A stretch of DNA of 8,153 bases from Desulfuromusa sp. (lineage in GTDB: Bacteria > Desulfobacterota > Desulfuromonadia > Desulfuromonadales > Geopsychrobacteraceae). This document shows positions 1 through 6,352 of the stretch, in pieces. The notes beneath the pieces were generated by a model. That model saw nothing but the letters and a program-made list of their open reading frames with translations. It was not told where the DNA came from and made no database searches. Both the position numbers and the translations under genes were made by a program. Numbering within the stretch: position 1 is the stretch's first letter; each line of letters begins with the position of its first letter. The stretch spans positions 1 to 8,153 of the forward strand of contig JAUVCS010000030.1 in assembly GCA_030590745.1 (NCBI GenBank). Direction: 5' to 3'.

Positions 1-553
1 CCCTTGCTGGCTTTTTATACCCGTCTGGCCTCCCCAGCTGAAAGGTGAAGCCGGCGGAGTATTGAAGATTACTATAGGGTTCTTGAATATCAATCAGATG
101 TCTGACCTCGGCTCGCAGGGCAATCAGGTTATCCAGGATGAAATACTTAATTCCGATACCATAATTAAAAAGTGAGTTTTTTTGATTCGAGCCTTCATCA
201 GGATTGTAGTCTATCACTCCGAGACCCAAGGCAAAGTAGGGGACAAATTTCTGCGTCGGTCTAAAATGGTAGAGGAGATCAAGATGATATGTCTTGATCT
301 TTGTATCGGTTGTCGAACCACCTTTTGCATCGGCATCGACTTGGGTGTAAACCCCTTCAATACCCCAGTTTTCTGTGAAGTTGTAACCCAGATTGATACC
401 CCAGAAAAGGGACGAGTCTAAAGATTGATTTCCCTCGAATACTTGATTGCCCAGCATGGTTGAGAGGTTGAGTGATTTTGCCCGATTTTCAGCTGCAACA
501 GGAAGTGCCACACAACATAATAAGAGGGTCACAGCGATAATTATTTTAGGCAT
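1..553 (-). CDS. OmpA-family outer-membrane beta-barrel protein, N-terminal part (runs off left edge)
   Basis: Read leftward from ATG at 553-551, the frame stays open for 184 codons to base 1, so the C-terminus is outside the window. Residues 1-21 look like a Sec signal peptide: a Lys at position 3, a hydrophobic core, then PVAA followed by ENR, with likely cleavage near residue 20 or 21. The mature part alternates short aromatic and glycine-rich beta strands (FWGINLGYNFTENWGIEG at about 50-67, VPYFALGLGV at 104-113, LFNYGIGIKYF at 128-138, YSAGFTFQLG at 165-174). This is the pattern of the eight-stranded OmpA/OprF N-terminal barrel (OMP_b-brl family). Relatives in Geobacter-like bacteria usually carry a C-terminal OmpA peptidoglycan-binding domain, which would lie past the left edge; that part is inference. 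The start is supported by AAGGA eight bases upstream of the ATG. The gene lies 83 bases after the DUF6178-type gene on the same strand. Confidence is good for the barrel and lower for the full architecture. Confidence 0.85.
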   Translation of the reverse strand, partial: MPKIIIAVTLLLCCVALPVAAENRAKSLNLSTMLGNQVFEGNQSLDSSLFWGINLGYNFTENWGIEGVYTQVDADAKGGSTTDTKIKTYHLDLLYHFRPTQKFVPYFALGLGVIDYNPDEGSNQKNSLFNYGIGIKYFILDNLIALRAEVRHLIDIQEPYSNLQYSAGFTFQLGRPDGYKKPAR

Positions 554-561
554 GAACTCAA

Positions 562-566
562 TCCTT
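562..566 (-). promoter_or_regulatory. Shine-Dalgarno site of the OmpA-family gene
   Basis: Read on the minus strand this is AAGGA, eight bases before the ATG at 553-551. It fixes the start of the barrel protein, and the signal peptide begins exactly there. Confidence 0.65.
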
Positions 567-636
567 CAACGATTCAGATGGCAGCGAGGGGTGTTTTTTA
601 ACCCTGCCAATTGATTATTCAGCTGTGAATATCAGC

Positions 637-2313
637 TTATTTATTTTCAGCAGCAACTAATAATGTATTGAAAACTGGATTACCGTCAACCTGGGAGCCT
701 GAACTTTGAAAAATCTGCTCCCAAACATCCAGACAAAAATGGACAAAAAAGGTACAATCAGGGGCAATTTGTTGCATCGACTGAGAGATTTCACGGTAAA
801 AATGTTCACTCATCTCACCATCGCTAAAAGTCTTATCTTTTAATCGGGCAATATCCGCTTTCAGCAGTGGTGCTGGAGCAAACTCTTTCCCTAACAATTG
901 ATTGGCAACGGCGGTTAAAAAGGTCCCTGAGAGGGTAGGATGATTCTCAGTTGAACTCTCGTACTGCTGCAGCTTGAAGGGGAGGTCAATACCGAACAAT
1001 CTTTGCAGTGATTCGATCTGGCTCAAACGGTTATCAACTTGGGTAAGGTTGTCAATTGAAGTCAGTGGCTGCAGCTTGCTTGCCCCATCGGCATCAGCCT
1101 CCTGATACAAAGCAGGGGGATTCTGCAATAATGAGTCGATAAATAAAAGTTCTGGATAGTCTAAAAAAGGATAGATCTGACTTGTCGCTATCTTTTCCCC
1201 TTGCAGTTGCCGTTTTTTTATCAGGCTCGACCCCAACTGAAAAAGGTGCAGCAGGTAGGTATTATTAAATATCTCTCCAGCTTTTTGACTATCGGTTCCT
1301 GCCAGAAATTCAAGGGCCAGATTGAGGGTGTCATAGGTGCCTTGAAGCGTTTCAGTGACATACCTGATATCGGAAATATCAATAGCGTCTGCACTCATCT
1401 TACGATTAACCAGAAAGAGCAGTTCACTGGCAATATCAGGGTTAATTCCATCGTTCAGCAGTTGCGCCAGCAGGTTGTGTGGTTCCGCACAGGCAAGGAT
1501 AGCTGCCGGATTATTTTGATTGTCTGCCTCAAGGTGAAAATCACTCTTCCCTCCCGGGCTGAATAGTTCCGGGTCGATATAGCTATAGATCCCTTTTGCT
1601 TCTACAGAGGGGATAATCCCCAGATCAAGTAACCGGTTGCTGCGGGCCTGATAGACTTCCTCTTCTAAGACAGTCATGTTTTCACTGCGGGTCATCTCCA
1701 TGATCAACAGATAACTTTCCTGTTCCCGACCCTGCCAGATATTTAAAATTGCGCCGATAACTTTTGCAGCGTTTTCGCTGGCGTAATCAATATCGTAAAT
1801 TCCTTCCATTCGTTTACTGTTTTCCACATCGTCATCGTCATAGGCTTCCAGACCGCGGATGATAATCAGGTGTTTTTTAAGAAACAGGGCAAGAATTTCA
1901 GGTTCCATCTGCCGGATCAGTTGGCAAACTTTATCTTCTCCGGTACTTAACAGGAGTTCCAGCCAGAAGAGTGACAATGCCGGGCTTAAGTTGTCCTCTT
2001 CCCAACAGTCCAGGTCCAGCAGGGTCGTCAATTGCTCGGTACTGGCCAGTGCGATCAGTTCAGTCGAGTATTCCGCACCAAGAGTATTGATTGTCAGGTA
2101 GAGTTCCTGCGGGTGAAGTTGTGGTACCAGTTGTTCGGGGTGCTGTGAATTGATCAGCAAGTCATACTTCTGTCTGCCTTGAGCCTGATGGATCATCTGC
2201 AGTTGTTCTGCAGTGGTCAGCAGATTGTATTCTGCCAGTGATATTTCCCGACCTTGACGCAGGAGGGTTAAATGTCCAACCTGACGTTTCTCGGGGAGGT
2301 TTATTTTTGTCAT
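637..2313 (-). CDS. DUF6178 family protein, function unknown
   Basis: A complete 558-residue, Leu- and Glu-rich, largely alpha-helical protein. It has no signal peptide and no membrane segment, so it is probably cytoplasmic. I recognise the general pattern of the DUF6178 family of Desulfuromonadales and related bacteria: an N-terminal half with ELYLTINTLG (70-79), TEQLTTLLDLDCWEED (92-107) and a run of helices (LFWLELLLSTGED), then an acidic patch D159-D162, then EEEVYQARSNRLLDLG (217-232). The length of about 550 residues fits that family as I remember it. The C-terminal part (about 450-558) is also helical and includes DCTFFVHFCLDVWEQIF. I see no catalytic motif, so no function is proposed. 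The ATG at 2313 is preceded by GGAG with a spacing of about ten bases. It is divergent from the histidine kinase and upstream of, and codirectional with, the outer-membrane barrel gene. The family call rests on recall and was not searched. Confidence 0.75.
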   Translation of the reverse strand: MTKINLPEKRQVGHLTLLRQGREISLAEYNLLTTAEQLQMIHQAQGRQKYDLLINSQHPEQLVPQLHPQELYLTINTLGAEYSTELIALASTEQLTTLLDLDCWEEDNLSPALSLFWLELLLSTGEDKVCQLIRQMEPEILALFLKKHLIIIRGLEAYDDDDVENSKRMEGIYDIDYASENAAKVIGAILNIWQGREQESYLLIMEMTRSENMTVLEEEVYQARSNRLLDLGIIPSVEAKGIYSYIDPELFSPGGKSDFHLEADNQNNPAAILACAEPHNLLAQLLNDGINPDIASELLFLVNRKMSADAIDISDIRYVTETLQGTYDTLNLALEFLAGTDSQKAGEIFNNTYLLHLFQLGSSLIKKRQLQGEKIATSQIYPFLDYPELLFIDSLLQNPPALYQEADADGASKLQPLTSIDNLTQVDNRLSQIESLQRLFGIDLPFKLQQYESSTENHPTLSGTFLTAVANQLLGKEFAPAPLLKADIARLKDKTFSDGEMSEHFYREISQSMQQIAPDCTFFVHFCLDVWEQIFQSSGSQVDGNPVFNTLLVAAENK

Positions 2314-2360
2314 ACTTTTAATACTCCAACTTGATATGGATAATTTATGATTCAGGTTTA

Positions 2361-2389
2361 ACTCTAAAGCAGGCGGTAAAAATGTGCAA
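2361..2389 (-). promoter_or_regulatory. Possible sigma-70-type promoter of the DUF6178-type gene
   Basis: Read leftward, TTGCAC (2389-2384) and TAGAGT (2366-2361) are separated by exactly 17 bases and lie about 50 bases before the ATG at 2313. Both hexamers match the consensus only partly, so this is a weak candidate. If it is real, the large inverted repeat lies upstream of the transcript and not in its leader. Confidence 0.25.
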
Positions 2390-2419
2390 TCAGGAACACC
2401 GCTAAAGATTTTTATTTCC

Positions 2420-2583
2420 AGGAGGCTGTTAGGCTATCAATGAACTGGCTGCAAATTCGTCTGTTTGACCCATATTTCAGCTCCTTTTCGACCAATAGCT
2501 ATGGCTATTACTCTCAAATGAGCCAAAATCTGACCTCAAACGACCAAATTTTCGCTTCAGTCCAGATAGTCCAACAACCTACT
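2420..2583. repeat. Long imperfect palindrome (MITE-, REP- or hairpin-RNA-like element)
   Basis: This 164-base inverted repeat is centred on AATAGC-TATG-GCTATT (2494-2509). The outermost 19-base arms (2420-2438 and 2565-2583) match at 15 of 19 positions, and their midpoint coincides exactly with the midpoint of the central hairpin (2501.5). The inner arms (about 2463-2499 and 2504-2541) also pair over most of their length, including GTTTGA (2463-2468) against TCAAAC (2536-2541). The segments between (2439-2462 and 2542-2564) pair less well. It carries no convincing ORF. It fills about half of the 337-base gap between the divergent DUF6178-type and kinase genes. In the remaining flanks (2314-2419 and 2584-2650) I see only a weak promoter candidate and T-rich sequence before the kinase. 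No clear target-site duplication flanks the arms. The element could be a non-autonomous mobile element, a REP-like repeat, or a structured RNA read leftward. Confidence 0.8.
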
Positions 2584-2650
2584 ATGCTTTTTCTTCTATT
2601 TCTTCCCAAGAATTGCTAGTCTGATTTTTTTCCACAAACTCGGGAAGACT

Positions 2651-4234
2651 GTGACTCAATTTTTAAAAACATTATCAATTAAAACAAAATTGACCTTGGT
2701 CATTATGCTAGCAAGTGCAGTGTTGCTGTCCATTGTTGGCAGCGTGGTGTTGATTGCAGAAATCTACTCAACCCGGACAGTACTGACTCAGGAACTGCGG
2801 ATTTTGACAAATATCCTTTCGGCCAACAGTCAGCAATCCCTGGTTCTGGGTGAATATTCCAAGATTGATGCTTTGCTCGGTTCTTTGATTCATCAAAAAA
2901 ATATTCATGCCGCTTATGTGTTTGACCGCCATGGTGATGCTGTTGCGGAGTATTTAACCCAACAGGATTCGCAGTTTGTTCTGCAATCACTACGGAGTGA
3001 TTTTAAGCCGACACACAAATCCTTCTGGACTGACTCAACAAGTGAACACCTGCTTTCCAGTTTAAATCATTTCAGCCTGTTTGCTCCAGTTTTTTATGAG
3101 GGGGAAGTGGTCGGATCACTCTATCTTTTGAGTGATCTGCAGCGTCTCTATGGCCACTTGAGTGGTGTCGCTTTTGCCGTGACCCTCGCTTTTTTGCTGC
3201 TGATCTCTTTTTCCTGGCTTCTCGCTGGCTGGCTGCAAAAACCGGTTTCGATTCCATTGATCCGGTTGGCCGGTCTGATGGGTAAAATTTCAGAAGACAA
3301 AGACTATTCCGTCCGGGCAAAAAAACAGAGTCACGATGAGGTCGGGATTCTGGTGGATGGTTTTAATCAGATGCTGCAACAGATTGAATTAGACCAGTCC
3401 CGCTTAGCTGAACATCAAATTCATCTTGAACATCTGGTGTCTGAGCGAACGGCAGAGTTGCGTATTGCAGTTGCCGAGCTTGAACGGGCGAGAGAGCAAG
3501 CTGAAACGGCCAATGAAGCAAAGTCCCTTTTTCTTTCGCGAATGACACACGAACTCCGCACACCATTGATTGGGGTGCTGGGGATGAATGAACTGATGTT
3601 GCGAACCCCATTGACCGAGCAGCAGCAACTCCTGGTTGATACAATCCAGAAATCGGGACAGCAACTCCTCCATTTAATCAGTGATATTCTTGATTTTTCC
3701 AAGATTGAGGCAGGAAAGTTATCTCTTGTCACAAATGTTTTTAGAATTGACCAGGTGGTTGAGGATGTCGTTGCCCTGCTTTTGCCTCAGGCAGAGGAAA
3801 AGGGGATTACCGTCCAGGTTGATACCTCTTTATCCAGCAGTTGTCAGGTTGATGCCGATGAACCCAGAATCCGGCAGATTGTGATGAATTTGCTTGGAAA
3901 TGCGATTAAATTTACTGTATCTGGAACCATCTCTGTCAAGTTGGATTGTCCCCAGAAAAGTGCCAGCCACGGCACCTTCCTTCTTACCGTAGCCGACACC
4001 GGAAGTGGAATGTCTGCAGCTGCTATGGAGAAGGTTTTTGATGCTTTTTATCAGGCAGATAATTTAGCAACAAGTGATGGGACCGGGTTGGGTCTGGCAA
4101 TTGTCAACCAGCTGGTTGAACTGATGGATGGCAAGCTGGAGCTGATTTCTGTTCCCGGGCGGGGGAGCCAATTCCAGATGACAGTGATCATCCCCCTGGT
4201 TGGAACTGAACCGCCGACAAAAGGTTGCAATTGA
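2651..4234 (+). CDS. Membrane sensor histidine kinase (CHASE8-like sensor, HAMP, HisKA, HATPase)
   Basis: A 527-residue hybrid-free sensor kinase. It starts at GTG (2651), preceded by GGGAAG at an unusually short spacing of three bases. The next in-frame ATG (2705) would remove half of the first membrane helix, so GTG is preferred. Order of parts: transmembrane helix 1 at about 15-37; a periplasmic sensor at about 40-170 whose start (ILTNILSANSQQSLVLGE, then HAAYVFDRHGD) resembles CHASE8; transmembrane helix 2 at about 172-194; HAMP at about 195-248; a coiled-coil linker at about 250-290; HisKA with phosphoacceptor H300 in MTHELRTPL; and HATPase with N-box N413/N417, G1 box DTGSGM (449-454), F-box FDAFY (463-467) and G2 box GTGLGL (477-482). 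All catalytic boxes are intact. There is no receiver or Hpt domain, and no response regulator gene is visible, so its output partner is unknown. It is translationally coupled to the propeller gene that follows. The sensed signal cannot be inferred. Confidence 0.93.
   Translation: MTQFLKTLSIKTKLTLVIMLASAVLLSIVGSVVLIAEIYSTRTVLTQELRILTNILSANSQQSLVLGEYSKIDALLGSLIHQKNIHAAYVFDRHGDAVAEYLTQQDSQFVLQSLRSDFKPTHKSFWTDSTSEHLLSSLNHFSLFAPVFYEGEVVGSLYLLSDLQRLYGHLSGVAFAVTLAFLLLISFSWLLAGWLQKPVSIPLIRLAGLMGKISEDKDYSVRAKKQSHDEVGILVDGFNQMLQQIELDQSRLAEHQIHLEHLVSERTAELRIAVAELERAREQAETANEAKSLFLSRMTHELRTPLIGVLGMNELMLRTPLTEQQQLLVDTIQKSGQQLLHLISDILDFSKIEAGKLSLVTNVFRIDQVVEDVVALLLPQAEEKGITVQVDTSLSSSCQVDADEPRIRQIVMNLLGNAIKFTVSGTISVKLDCPQKSASHGTFLLTVADTGSGMSAAAMEKVFDAFYQADNLATSDGTGLGLAIVNQLVELMDGKLELISVPGRGSQFQMTVIIPLVGTEPPTKGCN
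4219..4224 (+). promoter_or_regulatory. Shine-Dalgarno site deciding the start of the propeller gene
   Basis: AAAAGG lies inside the last codons of the kinase gene, nine bases before the ATG at 4234. This favours ATG 4234 over the in-frame TTG at 4225, which this motif directly abuts. The kinase stop TGA (4232-4234) overlaps that ATG by one base, a classic coupling arrangement. Confidence 0.7.
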
Positions 4235-6351
4235 TGAAGAACTTTCTGCTGGTAGTTGCCGCATTGCTGTTCTTTAGTGGTGGGGGAACGGCGCTTTTCT
4301 GGTTGGGTAGCTACTTTTCTGCCTATGTTTTTTCTGCCAAAGAGCTGCAATTAAACCAGCCGACGGCCCAGGTATTATCTCTTGGGACATCGGTCCACTT
4401 TGATCTGTATGGAGACGGGTTTGATCGTGATATATCGGTCAGCCTGTCTGCAGATGTGAATAATAGTGATGCAATCATCGGCTCTTACCCGTTGGACGGA
4501 GTCTACAATGCAAGTTTGCGGTTGGACGACTTGCTCTATTTAGCTTCTGATGAAGGGGGAGTGCAGGTTCTGGATATTGAAGAGCCACGTCATCCGAAAT
4601 TGCTCAAAGAGTACCTGGTTGGCAGAACCATCACCGATATTCATCATCACGGCAATTATTTTTATCTTTCCTGTGGGGAATTCGGGGTGGTAATTATGCA
4701 AATCCTGCCAGATGGATTGCTCAGCCAGGTCGCCAGCATGCAGAACAAATATCGCGCCAATGAATCTCAATTTGTCGATGGATTTCTTTATGTTGTGGAG
4801 AGATCAACTGGTTTGCAACTTTATGATGTCCGTCAGCCAGAGCAAATTGAGTTGGTAAAAGCTATGAAGTTTGGTTCTGAGGTCTCCGTAATAAAGGTTG
4901 CTGGTAACCACCTCTATCTTGCCAGAGGTGAGGAAGTCCTGATTTATGACGTGGGGGTGCCGCAAATGCCTCAGCGGGTCGGGTCTCTGACTCTATCTAA
5001 GAAGCTTAAAGATCTGATTATTCAGGGGGGAAAGCTATACGTGGCGACTGAAAATGGGGTTTCTCTGTACAGTCTTAAAAATCCGGTTGAGCCAAAGCTA
5101 ATCCACCTTTGGGAGGGGATTGGTTCGTCTAAAAAACTTTATGCCGGATCAGAGTTTGTCTATGTATCTGATTATTCTTCAGGTTTTTGGGTTCTGGACT
5201 CGACAGAATTGTCACATGCTGATTCCCTGAATTTAAATATCAATCCCCGAGCTCTGGTTGAAACCCCTGACTATCTTCTGGTTGCCGGATTTGACAGTGG
5301 GTTATTGATTGTTGACCGAAAGGTCCTCCTGGGTCAGCAGGCAGTTAAACGGATTAATACTTCCGGGAATGTGCACGATATTTTTACCCGCGGGCGCTGG
5401 ATGTTTACTGCAGATACTCGGGGAGGGGTATCCCTGCATGATCTCAACAATGATGATGGCATCTTTACCAGGATATCTTCATCCTGGGGTGAATCATTTG
5501 TCTCCCATAATGAACTTCTTTTTGTTGCCCAGTCTAAACAGGGGGTTCAAGTTTTTGATATTTCTGCCCCCGGACAACCTGTGTCCGTTGCTACCTGGGT
5601 AAACCTGCAGGCGCTGCGTCTGGCTGTCGTGGATAAATACCTTGTGATTGCAAAAGGGCGTTCCGGAGTTGATCTGGTTGATTTTTCCGACCTCTCTAGC
5701 CCTCTGGTTGAGGATAGCTTATCGACTATCCATGTCCTGGATGTCGCCTCAGCTGGAGGTTTAATTTATATTGCCAGTAAAGATAAGGGGCTGTTGATCT
5801 ATGAAATTGATGCTCAGCATAAATTCAGATATCTGGGTTCTCTTTTAACCCCTTTCCCGATGAGCACGTTTGATCTGCCCATGGCACTTCAGGTTCAAAA
5901 TAATATTGTCTACATCGCTAACGGCCGTTCAGGTTTATTGATTGTTGATGTTAAAAACCCTGAAAAGCCAGCTATCCTCAGCACGGTGGCTATTTCAGGA
6001 ACCGCTAAAGAGGTGAAAGTGGTTAATGGGAAAGCCTTTATCGCCAGTCATCAACATGGAATTGTGGTCGTCAATATTGAAGATCCGAAAAAACCGGTTG
6101 TGCTGAACAATATTTTAATCCCTGGTGTGATGAAAGGTTTGCAGGTTGTCGGTAATTTTATCTACGTCCCCCAGCGGGGGATGGGAGTTACGGTTATCCA
6201 AACCACGGCCATCGCAGATAAAATTAACCTTCTGTCACCGCAACATCTGCAGGTGAGTTTTCCATCACCAAAATATCCCGGTCGATACAATTTGGAAGTT
6301 GCCAATCCTCGAGCATCTGTTGTTGCGAGTGGTGCGGTCATTTATCAATGA
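4234..6351 (+). CDS. Exported or membrane-anchored LVIVD-repeat beta-propeller protein with 14 blades
   Basis: A 705-residue protein starting at the ATG that overlaps the kinase stop. Residues 4-34 are hydrophobic: either a signal peptide cleaved near VFSA-KE or an uncleaved anchor. Residues 37-74 contain a short beta segment, VHFDLYGDGFDRDISVSLS, resembling the start of a TIG/IPT Ig-like fold. From residue 100 to 657 I count 14 copies of a motif of the form (L/F)-Y-(L/V)-A-x4-G-(V/L)-x-(V/I)-x-(D)-(I/V). They start near residues 100, 142, 184, 226, 267, 308, 347, 389, 428, 469, 510, 558, 601 and 642, so the spacing is about 41-42 residues. Literal LLIVD occurs twice (358 and 568 regions). 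This is the LVIVD repeat family, which forms propellers; 14 blades would suit two seven-bladed units. The tail (660-705) has PGRYNLEVANP, which looks like the end of a TIG fold. No enzymatic motif is seen. The role is unknown; partnership with the kinase is inferred from the overlap. Confidence 0.85.
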   Translation: MKNFLLVVAALLFFSGGGTALFWLGSYFSAYVFSAKELQLNQPTAQVLSLGTSVHFDLYGDGFDRDISVSLSADVNNSDAIIGSYPLDGVYNASLRLDDLLYLASDEGGVQVLDIEEPRHPKLLKEYLVGRTITDIHHHGNYFYLSCGEFGVVIMQILPDGLLSQVASMQNKYRANESQFVDGFLYVVERSTGLQLYDVRQPEQIELVKAMKFGSEVSVIKVAGNHLYLARGEEVLIYDVGVPQMPQRVGSLTLSKKLKDLIIQGGKLYVATENGVSLYSLKNPVEPKLIHLWEGIGSSKKLYAGSEFVYVSDYSSGFWVLDSTELSHADSLNLNINPRALVETPDYLLVAGFDSGLLIVDRKVLLGQQAVKRINTSGNVHDIFTRGRWMFTADTRGGVSLHDLNNDDGIFTRISSSWGESFVSHNELLFVAQSKQGVQVFDISAPGQPVSVATWVNLQALRLAVVDKYLVIAKGRSGVDLVDFSDLSSPLVEDSLSTIHVLDVASAGGLIYIASKDKGLLIYEIDAQHKFRYLGSLLTPFPMSTFDLPMALQVQNNIVYIANGRSGLLIVDVKNPEKPAILSTVAISGTAKEVKVVNGKAFIASHQHGIVVVNIEDPKKPVVLNNILIPGVMKGLQVVGNFIYVPQRGMGVTVIQTTAIADKINLLSPQHLQVSFPSPKYPGRYNLEVANPRASVVASGAVIYQ

Positions 6352-6352
6352 A

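Noticed and set aside
182..421. Plus-strand open frame of 79 codons inside the OmpA-family gene
   Set aside because: It lies opposite a well-supported barrel gene, has no ribosome site and no recognisable domain, and its composition fits an antisense shadow.
580..608. Possible terminator hairpin between the DUF6178-type and OmpA-family genes (GGCAG against CTGCC)
   Set aside because: The stem is short and interrupted, the loop is A-rich on the reading strand, and no T-run follows; it does not meet the form of an intrinsic terminator.
617..630. Small inverted repeat ATTCA-GCTG-TGAAT
   Set aside because: Five-base arms in AT-rich DNA are expected by chance, and nothing else marks an operator.
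1201..1566. Plus-strand open frame of 121 codons
   Set aside because: It is antisense to the middle of the DUF6178-type gene, with no domain pattern or start signal.
4225..4227. TTG as the start of the propeller gene
   Set aside because: The AAAAGG site directly abuts it, whereas the ATG at 4234 is nine bases away and overlaps the kinase stop.
5309..5602. Plus-strand open frame of 97 codons within the propeller gene
   Set aside because: It is an alternative frame of a strongly repeat-supported protein and has no features of its own.
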